DNA from: a virus
DNA: 45,114 bases
Virus record (IMG/VR): IMGVR_UViG_3300005096_000108
Span: 1-45,114 of that record
Reading direction: 5' to 3' (one strand)
Shown here: positions 23,478-31,145 of the stretch, piece by piece
How positions within the stretch are numbered: position 1 is the stretch's first letter
Layout: every line of letters starts with the position of its first letter
Position numbers and translations under genes: made by a program
The notes under the pieces: model-generated
Database searches by the model: none
What the model was told of the DNA's origin: nothing
The model's input: the letters and a program-made list of their open reading frames with translations, nothing else

Positions 23478-24044
23478 TCATTTGACTAAAATAATATCAT
23501 CCTGCTGCTCCAGGATTTCATCTACTGCTTTCATGGCTGATTCTGCGTCTTGGAAGGGAGTTTCATTAACTAAACCACTCCCGCAAATCACACCGACACC
23601 AATCCGATAACACCAGCTCCCGTCTTTATTTTCGTAAACAAAAACTCTAGTGCTAACCCGTCCAGGCTCATCCCTCTTATATCGGCCAATATCAGGCAGT
23701 TCATTCCATTTATCGAAAATAATGAAATTCGAAATCCTCCGGCTGAGTTCAGCGAATAGCTCAGGATTAAAGGTGATCTCTTTCATGATGTTTGTGGCTT
23801 TCTTGTCTGTGGTTGTCATTTTTTTCGTTCCTCGTGGTTGCCAGCAATCCATATCCATGCAGTCGTTTGGGTGAAACATAATTACCCCGTCTTTCTTGGT
23901 ATATGGATGTGGTTCTGTTGAGCCGCATGTGCCGAATAGAAACCGGGCCTTATTCTTTGGCCGGATTACTCGGGTCAATCTCCCACAAGCGTTGCAATTT
24001 CGATCGCATTCGTCGAGAGCCGCCCTTTCTTCTTTAGGTGTCAT
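23478..24044 (-). CDS. Cys-rich N-terminal zinc protein with alpha/beta C-terminus
   Basis: A 188-aa protein. The first 70 residues carry CDRNCNACGR, GTCGS and CMDMDC, a possible zinc or metal region. After a Thr/Lys linker near 75-85 the C-terminal half is an alpha/beta domain (WCYRIGVGVICGSGLV). The linker contains two in-frame ATGs, so two proteins or a fusion are possible. It overlaps the previous gene by 11 bases. Family unknown. Confidence 0.55.
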   Translation of the reverse strand: MTPKEERAALDECDRNCNACGRLTRVIRPKNKARFLFGTCGSTEPHPYTKKDGVIMFHPNDCMDMDCWQPRGTKKMTTTDKKATNIMKEITFNPELFAELSRRISNFIIFDKWNELPDIGRYKRDEPGRVSTRVFVYENKDGSWCYRIGVGVICGSGLVNETPFQDAESAMKAVDEILEQQDDIILVK

Positions 24045-24315
24045 AGGGTTCGGTCATTGTTTTCTCCAGCTCAACAATCCTGTCAGCCTGTTTATTGCAG
24101 AGCCTAACAAGCCGGTCGTTGTAAGAGGTTATGTCTTTGATTTCCTTGCCACCAGCAGCACGTTCAAGATACATAAGTAAGCCGCTTGGTCCATATCCGT
24201 CCTCTGTGTAATTATCCCAGCGTTCATCAAGAATCATGTGCGCACGCTTACAAAGCTGCTGCATATCGGCAATCCTGCGTTTTAGCTCTGTGATTTCGTC
24301 TTTATCTGAACTCAT
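24034..24315 (-). CDS. Coiled-coil small protein
   Basis: A 93-aa protein from ATG 24315, four codons inside a longer TTG frame, with GGAG seven bases before it. Two helical segments (ITELKRRIADMQQLCKRAHMIL and NDRLVRLCNKQADRIVELEKTM) look like coiled coils joined by a Gly/Tyr-rich turn. It overlaps the end of the radical SAM gene by 14 bases. Function unknown. Confidence 0.6.
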   Translation of the reverse strand: MSSDKDEITELKRRIADMQQLCKRAHMILDERWDNYTEDGYGPSGLLMYLERAAGGKEIKDITSYNDRLVRLCNKQADRIVELEKTMTEPYDT

Positions 24316-25318
24316 GCTTGTCTCCAATCGATCTGTTTGTTAGCGCGTGGCTAGCTTTTTTATTAAAGTCAACGCAAACATCAAGACAATTATGCTTGCA
24401 GATGTCATCAAAGTGAGGATTTGTACTCTCAAACCATTCAAAGCGCGCCGCCCTCATGTGTTCTCCGACCGTACCGATAGGCTGGCCCTGTTCCCTCATA
24501 TAAATTACGCAAGGGTAGTGATCCTGGCCTGCAATAATTGAATCATCCAAAACCAGAGGGCAGGATTTTGCAGAATCGTTTACAAGACCCCTGATTTTCT
24601 TTCCACCTATGAAATTTTCAACTCTATATTTCAGTATCGGATGCCTGCTTAATATTTGTTGATCTATATTTGCAAGCTCGATTAATGGCTTATCCCATTG
24701 AGCCGAAGGGATTACTCTGATATCAGAAACGCCTAATGCGCTAGCGTAGTTCACGATATCAATAAATCTTGAGATATTATCTAACTCCAAGACGACACCA
24801 ACAGTCACATAAGTTTTCTTTGATATCCATTTAATATTGTGAACGACTTTATCCCACGCACCATCAATATTTCCTGCCATAATATCCCCGACACCAGAGC
24901 TTGCAGCATCAAGGGAAATTGAAAAATCATTGCAACCAGCATCAAGAAGATGTTGATATATTTCTGGTTTATTAGATCCATTTGTTGAAATTGCGATCCT
25001 TTTGATGCCTTTTTCTTTTGAGTACTCTACCGCCTCAATTATATTTTTATGATAAGTTGGTTCTCCGCCAGAAAACCGTATATTTTCAAGCGGACCATTA
25101 TCGCACCACAGATCAATATTCCTTTTGATCTCTTTAATGGTGAGTTCTTTTCTTTTTCTGTCATCAAACACCTGCCCAGCTAATCCCCGGCAGTAAGGAC
25201 ATTTAAAATTACAGTACTCATTTATAATCATTTCGCATCGTTTCATTTGCGATTCATGGGCCACGTTGAATGCTCTCTCATCGCTTAGCGTGTAAAAACC
25301 TATATCTTCTAGCTTCAT
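24302..25318 (-). CDS. Radical SAM protein, SPASM-like C-terminus
   Basis: A 338-aa enzyme. The radical SAM cluster motif is C36-NFK-C40-PY-C43, followed by FSGGEP (SAM binding) at about 83 and a TNGS stretch. The C-terminal third has cysteines in SCPLVL, HYPCV and ICKHNCLDVCVDF, which could hold an extra iron-sulfur cluster as in SPASM or twitch domains. These enzymes act on peptides, nucleotides, tRNA or cofactors through a deoxyadenosyl radical. The 55-aa Cys-rich gene is coupled to its start by ATGA. Substrate unknown; proximity to rtcB and tRNA makes an RNA or nucleotide target attractive. Confidence 0.85.
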   Translation of the reverse strand: MKLEDIGFYTLSDERAFNVAHESQMKRCEMIINEYCNFKCPYCRGLAGQVFDDRKRKELTIKEIKRNIDLWCDNGPLENIRFSGGEPTYHKNIIEAVEYSKEKGIKRIAISTNGSNKPEIYQHLLDAGCNDFSISLDAASSGVGDIMAGNIDGAWDKVVHNIKWISKKTYVTVGVVLELDNISRFIDIVNYASALGVSDIRVIPSAQWDKPLIELANIDQQILSRHPILKYRVENFIGGKKIRGLVNDSAKSCPLVLDDSIIAGQDHYPCVIYMREQGQPIGTVGEHMRAARFEWFESTNPHFDDICKHNCLDVCVDFNKKASHALTNRSIGDKHEFR

Positions 25319-25482
25319 TTTTCCCTCACCTTAATCATCATTGGCCGCACCGGGTACAAGTGGCAATGGATATGCTGGCAGGCCTCTGTACGAGCGCGCC
25401 AGGTTTTCCCCTCCGCTTTATTGGTTGGGCAGGTACGGCAGTAATTATCGACTGCTGGCTGTCTTTTCTGTCTGTTTCGCAA
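25315..25482 (-). CDS. Small Cys/His-rich phage protein
   Basis: A 55-aa protein starting at TTG with AGGAG six bases before it. YCRTCPTNKAEG and ACQHIHCHLYPVRP form a two-part zinc motif like the C-x2-C...C-x4-C-x-L-x-P-x-R pattern found in many small phage proteins. It ends in ATGA with the radical SAM gene. An overlapping longer frame (to 25529) in another phase is less convincing. Confidence 0.65.
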   Translation of the reverse strand: MRNRQKRQPAVDNYCRTCPTNKAEGKTWRARTEACQHIHCHLYPVRPMMIKVREK

Positions 25483-25525
25483 TGCTTTCTCCTAGTTGTT
25501 AGCCGCCATCCGTGGCAGCACATCA

Positions 25526-25684
25526 TCATTCCTTATTTTTGATATGGTCTAGTGTTGCGGCAGTATTTGCCAAATTTAAAGCAGACTGGCTTAGCTGCAT
25601 AACCTCATTTGCCTTAAGATCTTTTTCGGCATTGTCAATGAGATCGTTTATCTTTTTTATCGTATTTTCTATTTCAATTTTCAT
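25526..25684 (-). CDS. Small helical protein, first gene of leftward operon
   Basis: A 52-aa helical protein (MKIEIENTIKKINDLIDNAEKDL...), with GAGGTAG upstream of the ATG. It is the first gene after the leftward early promoter. Helical pattern with regular hydrophobics suggests a dimerising coil. Function unknown. Confidence 0.6.
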   Translation of the reverse strand: MKIEIENTIKKINDLIDNAEKDLKANEVMQLSQSALNLANTAATLDHIKNKE

Positions 25685-25742
25685 CTGGTTCTACCTCAGA
25701 TAGATGTCGCGTTTTTACTTGTCGCGGCTAACAATATAATAG

Positions 25743-25771
25743 AGTATATTGATTAGGTCGCAAAATATCAA
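25743..25771 (-). promoter_or_regulatory. Leftward early promoter
   Basis: On the - strand TTGATA, 17 bases, TATACT: near-consensus sigma70. The start is about 50 bases before the 52-aa gene. Three GTCGC units (around 25708, 25724 and 25758 on the + strand) surround it and could be operator sites. Confidence 0.75.
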
Positions 25772-25791
25772 GTTACTAAGCAAAATAAAAC

Positions 25792-25820
25792 TTGCATAAA
25801 TCCAGTCCGGTTGCTACAGT
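25792..25820 (+). promoter_or_regulatory. Rightward early promoter
   Basis: TTGCAT, 17 bases, TACAGT on the + strand, about 50 bases before the Acb2-like gene and 20 bases from the leftward promoter. Back-to-back arrangement suggests a shared control region for both early operons. Confidence 0.65.
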
Positions 25821-25868
25821 TACATCGTGGGTAGAGAGATTAATTACAGTTAACAAAAGGAAAATATT

Positions 25869-26066
25869 ATGGATCAATATAAACAACGGGTGCTCGACGA
25901 AAAAGCACACCTTGACGAGAAGATCGGTAAACTAACTGAATTTATTGGAACATCAGTTGTGTTTGCCGGACTTGATTCTGGGGAGCAAAAACGTTTAGAA
26001 AGGCAGCGCGAGGTTATGCAAGAGTATTCAAATATTCTTGAAGAGCGTATTTCTGCTTTTAATTGA
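25869..26066 (+). CDS. Acb2/Tad1 hairpin-like protein (possible anti-CBASS sponge)
   Basis: A 65-aa helical hairpin: YKQRVLDEKAHLDEKIGKLTEF, a turn with F-x-x-L-x-x-x-E, then LERQREVMQEYSNILEERI. This pattern (YQ-R-V-x-x-E-K-x-x-L-x-x-K-x-x-K-L ... L-x-x-Q-x-x-x-M-x-x-Y-x-x-x-L-x-x-R) is that of small phage proteins of the Acb2/Tad1 hairpin family, some of which bind cyclic dinucleotides or trinucleotides and blunt CBASS defence. AAAGGA precedes the ATG. It is the first gene behind the rightward early promoter, where anti-defence genes often lie. Cyclic-nucleotide binding itself is inferred. Confidence 0.6.
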   Translation: MDQYKQRVLDEKAHLDEKIGKLTEFIGTSVVFAGLDSGEQKRLERQREVMQEYSNILEERISAFN

Positions 26067-26162
26067 GCTTACGCAGAAAAGTTCTGGAGGCTGGCTGACA
26101 TCCCTACTGTCGTAAAACTACCAACTCTATCCCGAGGGCCTACGGATAGACGTGAGATGGAC

Positions 26163-26198
26163 GCAGAGCCACGAGACGATTTGCAACTCTGCTTTATT
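26163..26198 (+). terminator. Possible attenuating hairpin before tRNA-like element
   Basis: GCAGAG (26163-26168) pairs with CTCTGC (26187-26192), then TTTATT. The loop is long (18 bases), so it may be a weak terminator or processing structure between the Acb2-like gene and the tRNA-like element. The rest of 26067-26211 shows no gene. Confidence 0.35.
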
Positions 26199-26211
26199 AA
26201 GTGCTTTTAGG

Positions 26212-26369
26212 GCGGTGGTGGCGGAATTGGTATACGCGTCGGACAGTTAATCCGATGCCTGTAACGAAGAAACGGCGTGGGCACACGTGGAGGGTTTATC
26301 TCTCGCGACAGTTACAGGCAAAGCACATGAGGCTAGTGTGTTGTAGGTTCGAGTCCTACCCTCCGCACC
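26212..26369 (+). tRNA. Class II (Leu-like) tRNA-like element with long variable-arm insert
   Basis: Acceptor GCGGTGG/CCTCCGC (one T-T mismatch), D arm GCGGAATTGGTATACGC as in bacterial leucine tRNAs, anticodon arm TCGGA-CAGTTAA-TCCGA, and T arm GTAGG-TTCGAGT-CCTAC are clear, but 87 bases separate the anticodon and T arms. The insert holds a perfect 10-bp repeat (26256-26265 with 26311-26320). The loop reads GTT at the anticodon position but has A, not U, at position 33. The 3' end is ACCT, not CCA. It could be an insert-bearing tRNA, a decoy or a decayed gene. Confidence 0.5.
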
Positions 26370-26463
26370 TAAGAGTATTTAACGATGATGGACTGGCAAA
26401 ACTTACATTCAAAGCTAAGCATGACCATGAGGTTGAGATGTATCTGATGCCGCTGAGGACAGA

Positions 26464-26646
26464 ATGAGCAACTACCCAGACAACATGCGCCAGTACGACA
26501 ACAACCCGCGCTCGCCATATTTTGACGACAGCGGCCGGGACTTATTTATAGATGCTCGCATGTGCGAACTAATAGAGGCCGGGGTGAGCCATGAAGATGC
26601 TGAATCTCAGGCTGAAAATGAAGCTGACAGACGAGGTGAGATATGA
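26464..26646 (+). CDS. Small acidic phage protein
   Basis: A 60-aa acidic protein with GAGGA nine bases before the ATG. RQYDNNPRSPYFDD and ARMCELIEAGVSHEDAESQAENEAD suggest a disordered start and an acidic helix. It overlaps the 71-aa gene as ATGA. Bases 26370-26463 between it and the tRNA-like element hold no supported gene. Function unknown. Confidence 0.6.
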   Translation: MSNYPDNMRQYDNNPRSPYFDDSGRDLFIDARMCELIEAGVSHEDAESQAENEADRRGEI

Positions 26647-26858
26647 AATTAATGTTTAGGCAGCATAAAGACGATCCGGAAATAGTTGAAATACTAACTG
26701 TTAAGGATCGGGTCACGAAAGATGCAAGAACACACCCTTATATTGTTTGGGGCGTTGTTCATATCGACATGATTGCTGACGATCCGATGCACGTTCTAGC
26801 CGAACACGGGGATGTAAACGTCATTGTCACTGTCAACGAAAAACATCCGGTCGGATAG
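26643..26858 (+). CDS. Small protein, paralogue of the 18715 cassette gene
   Basis: A 71-aa protein. The opening MKLMFRQHKDDPEIVEI and the VVHIDMIADDP core align with the 63-aa protein encoded at 18715-18906. An alpha/beta fold with a C-terminal strand (DVNVIVTVNE) is likely. It is coupled to the previous gene. Function unknown. Confidence 0.65.
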   Translation: MKLMFRQHKDDPEIVEILTVKDRVTKDARTHPYIVWGVVHIDMIADDPMHVLAEHGDVNVIVTVNEKHPVG

Positions 26859-26863
26859 CTGCA

Positions 26864-27256
26864 ATGAAAGATCCAAACGTAATTGCATTCTGCCGAAAAT
26901 CAGTTTTTGACAGGTTGGACAAGTGCACGGAAGATTTCTTCAAAAGCCCAACATTCAACCGACTGGAAACCTCAATGAGCACAATTGACGAATTAACGAA
27001 AAAGCGCGATGAGAAGTCCCTAGCGGTCACACAGGCCGAGAAGGACGAAGTGGCAAGGAAACGTGCTAGATATCTAATTGCGGCCCCTGGGGACGCGCTA
27101 GACAAAGCTATGGAGCAGGTCTACTGCAACATCAAGAAAGCCGGAAAGGAAGGGCTGCTGTCTGCTGCCCTCTTGGACGGCGACATCCTAACTATCGGCA
27201 GCCTGGTCGCAAAGGCCGTATTTATTAATTTATTGGAGCAAGTTGAAAATGAATGA
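26864..27256 (+). CDS. Protein upstream of recT, unknown
   Basis: A 130-aa, mainly helical protein with a basic centre (EKDEVARKRARYLIAAPGD) and a hydrophobic C-terminus (LTIGSLVAKAVFINLLEQ). It ends inside the start of the RecT gene. A role with recombination is inferred only from position. No known family. Confidence 0.55.
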   Translation: MKDPNVIAFCRKSVFDRLDKCTEDFFKSPTFNRLETSMSTIDELTKKRDEKSLAVTQAEKDEVARKRARYLIAAPGDALDKAMEQVYCNIKKAGKEGLLSAALLDGDILTIGSLVAKAVFINLLEQVENE

Positions 27257-28325
27257 GGCACAGAAAAAGCTGGAGTTAATCGGGAAGGTTGGCGATCTCG
27301 TTACAAGTGCATCGTCCCAATTCGTCTCGACATTGACTCAATACAAATGGGATTTAATCCCAGATTCCCAGCTTCAAGCCGCAAAGCAGGCTCTAACAAA
27401 AAGCGACTACATTATGAAAGTTGCCTGCGGAAATCCGGAAGCCGTCCATGATGCGCTGGTGAAATCCGCAATCTTGGGTCTCGATTTGACCGAGGGAAAA
27501 CGGCAAGGATGGCTTGTTCCAAGGAAAAATAGTGCTGGCGATTTGGTAGTCCAGCTTCAAACTGGATACAAAGGCGTCGAAGCAATCCATCAGCGAATGG
27601 GCGTAATCGACCGGTTATCTATCCGTGTTGTTAGGGAGACAGATCAATTTGAGTGGTCTGGAGACGACCAAGAAAAGCCAGAACATAAGGCAAACTGGTT
27701 TGGATCAGACGAAGACAGGGGGAAGATAACAGGGGCTTTCGCTGTGACCTACTTCCCTGATGGATCAATTAACGTAGTGGTCACGTCAATTTCTGAGATT
27801 TTTGAGAAACACAGAGATTTAGCTGATTCTTGGAAGTCGTACCAGAAAAAACTGAAAGAAGGAAAATACGCCTTCCCCCCGCCCTGGATTACGCATGAAA
27901 AGGCAATGGTTGAAAAGACGATGGCATACATCGCATCTAAACAGTGGCCAGCAAACATACGTGATACCGGAACATCTTCAAAAATCCTTGAGACACTACA
28001 CAAGGTTGACGTTGCAGATTACACATGGCCAGAAAAGGATATTACTCCAGAGGCAAAAAAACCAAATATTACGGAACCACTGCCAACTATTCCCGATAAT
28101 GAATTCAACGAAAAGGCCGATGTTATGCGAGCTGCCGTTAAATCTGGAAAGAAAACTCCAGCCGGAATTATCGCCACGCTGAAAACAAAATACACGCTAT
28201 CCGATGGCCAGGTTAAAACGATTAACGGGTTCGGCGTAATGACTGAGCAGGGCAAAGATACGGACGAATGGCTTGATGGTTACGAAGCCACCAGCAATGA
28301 AATGGATATGGGGACAGAAAAATGA
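27249..28325 (+). CDS. recT: RecT-family single-strand annealing protein
   Basis: A 358-aa protein with the RecT/Red-beta pattern: ALVKSAILGLDLTEGKRQGWLVPRKN, then QLQTGYKGVEAIHQRMGVI and a VRETDQFEW stretch, followed by a Trp/Pro-rich PPPWITHEKAMVEKT segment. It anneals complementary DNA strands during recombination and replication restart. ATG at 27249 is chosen with GGAG ten bases upstream; a TTG two codons earlier is possible. The C-terminal 70 residues are lower complexity and may bind its exonuclease partner. It overlaps that gene by ATGA. Confidence 0.9.
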   Translation: MNEAQKKLELIGKVGDLVTSASSQFVSTLTQYKWDLIPDSQLQAAKQALTKSDYIMKVACGNPEAVHDALVKSAILGLDLTEGKRQGWLVPRKNSAGDLVVQLQTGYKGVEAIHQRMGVIDRLSIRVVRETDQFEWSGDDQEKPEHKANWFGSDEDRGKITGAFAVTYFPDGSINVVVTSISEIFEKHRDLADSWKSYQKKLKEGKYAFPPPWITHEKAMVEKTMAYIASKQWPANIRDTGTSSKILETLHKVDVADYTWPEKDITPEAKKPNITEPLPTIPDNEFNEKADVMRAAVKSGKKTPAGIIATLKTKYTLSDGQVKTINGFGVMTEQGKDTDEWLDGYEATSNEMDMGTEK

Positions 28326-30055
28326 GAACAACACACTATGTACTGTCGAACACGCCTGAATGGCATGCGCTACGGATGACTTTTAACGGTACAGCCTCTG
28401 AAGTCCCGGTAATGATGGGGCTTAGTTCCAATATGAGCAGAGACGAGCTCATTAGAGAAAAGGCTGAAGGGATAAGGCCGGAACCTGACTCATTTACTCA
28501 GCGGTTATATGATAGTGGCCACGAAAACGAACGTCTTGCCCGGCCGCTCGCTGAAAAAATTGTAGGCGAGGAGCTTTTCCCCACTACAGTATCACGAGAA
28601 ATCAGCAATCTATTGCTCGGCGCGTCCCTAGATGGGGAAACACTGGCTGGATCAACAATCTGGGAACATAAATCGCTTAACCAAAAGCTGGCCGCATCAG
28701 TTCCAAACGGCGATTTGGATCTTGAATATAAAGTTCAGATGGAACAGCAATTCATGACCTCCGGTGCCGGTAGATGTCTGTTTATGGCATCAAAAGACGG
28801 CAACGAAGAAACAGCAGTTTCAATGTGGTATTACCCCGATGAAGGACTTCAGCAGCGCATTATCTTGGAATGGAAACAATTCTGGATTGATGTTGATAAT
28901 TATAATCCAGAGGTTGAAGTGATTGCGCCGGTTGCAAACGCAGTCACTGAGCTGCCAATGGTATCTGTATCCGTCACTGGGCAGATTGCCATTGTTGATA
29001 ATTTCGATCTGTTTGAAAAATCCCTGCATGACTTTATCGATAACCGACTGATCACCGATCCAGAAACAGACCAGGACTTTGCCGACCTGGGCTTGCAAAT
29101 TAAGGCCATGAAGAACGCTGAAACGGCTCTGGATGCATCCGAGAAGGCCATTATTGCCCAGATTCCGACTGTCGAAGAAAAGCAGCGGATCAAGAATATG
29201 CTGTTTGAGCTGACCCGGAGCAACCGGCTGGCGTCCGAGAAGCTGCTGAAACAGAAGAAGGATAGCATCAAGCTTGCTGTCCTGAACGATACAAATTCTG
29301 CATTTTCAGGGCATATGAAAGCCTTGAATGAGCGGCTGGGTGGCGACTATATGCCTCCTGTGAATATTAATGTCGCTGGCGCAATGAAAGGAAGATCAAC
29401 GCTGACATCAGTGAAGGGTGCTGCAAATAATGAGCTGGCCAGGGCGAAGATCGAAGCTAACGGTATTGCCGATAAAATCCAGCTTAATTTGAAAATGCTG
29501 AATGCAGAGAGCGAATATCAGTTTTTATTCCGCGATTTAACGTCAATCGTACAGAAAGACAGTGACGATTTCGCCTTGATCGTAAAATCTCGCATCGCTG
29601 AGCATAAGGCCACCGAAGAATGCAAACTGGAAGCTGAGCGCGAGCGTATCCGACTGGAAGAAGAACAGAAGCTTGAGGCCGACAGGGAGCGAATCCGGGC
29701 AGAAGAACAGGCCAAGGCAGAAGCTGAGCAGCGCAGAATATCTGATAAGGAGCGTGAAGAGCGGGAACAGAAGGAGGCTAAAGATAAGGCTGAGCGTGAT
29801 CGTGTCGCACTAGAGCGGTATGACGCCGAAACTAAGCAGGATAAGCCATCGGATGATGAGCGCGCCGATCGCGATGAAACTTTTACTAACGAGCATAAAA
29901 AGGCGGTAATGCAGGGGTTTGTTGCCAAGGAGCCTAAGACGACAGCCGAAACCATCTCGCAGAGCCTGATAGATAACGGCATCGGCAAAACAACGGCCAA
30001 GAAAGTGGCTGAACTTATTTTCGGCGGGAAGATTGATGGAGTTTCTGCGGTATGA
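28322..30055 (+). CDS. YqaJ/lambda-type 5'-3' exonuclease with long coiled-coil tail
   Basis: A 577-aa protein. The first 200 residues match YqaJ/lambda exonuclease-like recombinases: TPEWHALRMTFNGTASEVPVMMGLS, DSGHENERLARP, GASLDGETLAGSTIWEHK (the D...E-x-K nuclease core) and a QMEQQFM helix. It resects duplex ends so RecT can anneal. The family is usually near 200-330 residues; here residues 240-520 are an added helical and coiled-coil region with a strongly charged ERERIRLEEEQ-type repeat (about 430-520) and a C-terminal helical domain. It is one gene, not a frameshifted pair. Confidence 0.88.
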   Translation: MRTTHYVLSNTPEWHALRMTFNGTASEVPVMMGLSSNMSRDELIREKAEGIRPEPDSFTQRLYDSGHENERLARPLAEKIVGEELFPTTVSREISNLLLGASLDGETLAGSTIWEHKSLNQKLAASVPNGDLDLEYKVQMEQQFMTSGAGRCLFMASKDGNEETAVSMWYYPDEGLQQRIILEWKQFWIDVDNYNPEVEVIAPVANAVTELPMVSVSVTGQIAIVDNFDLFEKSLHDFIDNRLITDPETDQDFADLGLQIKAMKNAETALDASEKAIIAQIPTVEEKQRIKNMLFELTRSNRLASEKLLKQKKDSIKLAVLNDTNSAFSGHMKALNERLGGDYMPPVNINVAGAMKGRSTLTSVKGAANNELARAKIEANGIADKIQLNLKMLNAESEYQFLFRDLTSIVQKDSDDFALIVKSRIAEHKATEECKLEAERERIRLEEEQKLEADRERIRAEEQAKAEAEQRRISDKEREEREQKEAKDKAERDRVALERYDAETKQDKPSDDERADRDETFTNEHKKAVMQGFVAKEPKTTAETISQSLIDNGIGKTTAKKVAELIFGGKIDGVSAV

Positions 30056-30210
30056 ATTATAATATAGTATTTACCGCGATTTTGTTCGGGTTCATGGAAA
30101 ATCAATATTTTGGATGGAATTTTACCCCTCAGAGTCCCGCTGAACTTATTTGCGGTGGAATTGTAATGGTTATATTTTCGCTTTCATTTTTAGGTGCAAA
30201 GAATGGCTAA
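30052..30210 (+). CDS. Small two-TM membrane protein
   Basis: A 52-aa protein starting in the exonuclease stop (ATGA). Two hydrophobic segments, residues 3-14 (NIVFTAILFGFM) and 33-48 (CGGIVMVIFSLSFLG). Stop overlaps the next gene start by eight bases. Membrane location is likely; function unknown. Confidence 0.6.
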   Translation: MNYNIVFTAILFGFMENQYFGWNFTPQSPAELICGGIVMVIFSLSFLGAKNG

Positions 30211-30478
30211 AGAACTCACCCAGGAACGCCTGAAAGAACTTTACTATCTCAATGATGATGGGAAGTTCATCGGAAAGCGGCGCGGCACCAGAAACTACGG
30301 CCGTGTCGCCGGGAATAAAGACAAAGGTATTTACATTGACGGCAAGCAGTACATTTTCAGTCGCCTGAAAGCGCTCTATATCACCGGTAAATTGCCAGAG
30401 ATGACGCGGGGCGGCCATCGTCCGAACAGTAAGGATTACAGTTTGGAACGATCAATACTAACAACCAAATGGGTGTAA
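30203..30478 (+). CDS. HNH-associated-type small protein
   Basis: A 91-aa basic protein with AGGTG before the ATG. YYLNDDGKFIGKRRGTRNYGRVAGNKDKGIYIDGKQYIFSRL follows the N-terminal beta hairpin found in many phage HNH endonucleases and AP2-linked proteins, but the HNH residues that should follow are absent. It may be a DNA-binding part or a cut-down nuclease. Confidence 0.6.
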   Translation: MAKELTQERLKELYYLNDDGKFIGKRRGTRNYGRVAGNKDKGIYIDGKQYIFSRLKALYITGKLPEMTRGGHRPNSKDYSLERSILTTKWV

Positions 30479-30479
30479 A

Positions 30480-30671
30480 ATGGACTGCAACTTATTCAAG
30501 AAACTTTATCCACAGCTTGAGCCAGACGACAGGAACGAGTTTGTATCCGCGTTTTGTCGTGACGATCATAAAATGATGGATGACATACTGAATTCATCTG
30601 GGATTATGGTCGGCCATATTTATTCTATGAGCGATAAGGTTGGTAAAAACAGCGGTAACATTGACAAATAG
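30480..30671 (+). CDS. Small phage protein, unknown
   Basis: A 63-aa protein (MDCNLFKKLYPQLEPDDRNEF...). It lies one base after the previous stop. Acidic first half, then a GHIYSMSDKVGK segment. No motif recognised. Confidence 0.55.
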   Translation: MDCNLFKKLYPQLEPDDRNEFVSAFCRDDHKMMDDILNSSGIMVGHIYSMSDKVGKNSGNIDK

Positions 30672-30688
30672 TGCGGGACAGAAAAATT

Positions 30689-31126
30689 ATGGCAATACTG
30701 AATTATACAACATCAATTAGCACCGAGAAAACTGCGGCCGAAATACAGAGGAAACTGGCAATGGCAAAAGCGCAGGCAGTCTTATGCGAATATGACGCGG
30801 ATACTGTTATGTGCGCTATGTCGTTCCGCATTGCTACGCCGCACGGAATGATATTTTTTAGGCTTCCGGCAAATACGAAGGGAGTTCACAAGGCATTGTT
30901 AAGTGATGCAAAAGTGCCAAAAAAACTAAAATGCAAAGAACAGGCGGCGAAAGTTGCATGGCGAATATTGAAAGATTGGGTTGAAGCGCAACTGGCAATA
31001 GTTGATGCTGAAATGGCCGATATGACAGAAGTATTTTTGCCATATGCACAAGATCAGAGCGGGAAAACAGTTTACCAAAACCTTGAGCAGGGCGGTTTCA
31101 AGATGCTAGCGCATGATAGTAACTAA
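30689..31126 (+). CDS. Conserved phage protein, unknown function
   Basis: A 145-aa protein. ILNYTTSISTEKTAAEIQRKLAMAKAQAVL then AMSFRIATPHGMIFFRLPAN and AAKVAWRILKDWVEAQLAIVDAEM...TEVFLPYAQ follow a pattern I have seen in many Caudoviricetes early regions. The family has no assigned function. A GTG six codons upstream (30671) is an alternative start. It is in line with the recombination operon. Confidence 0.7.
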   Translation: MAILNYTTSISTEKTAAEIQRKLAMAKAQAVLCEYDADTVMCAMSFRIATPHGMIFFRLPANTKGVHKALLSDAKVPKKLKCKEQAAKVAWRILKDWVEAQLAIVDAEMADMTEVFLPYAQDQSGKTVYQNLEQGGFKMLAHDSN

Positions 31127-31145
31127 ATTTATATCGGAGTAAAAA

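Noticed and set aside
26201-26467. 88-aa frame through the tRNA-like element
   Set aside because: It reads across the cloverleaf arms, which explain the sequence better.
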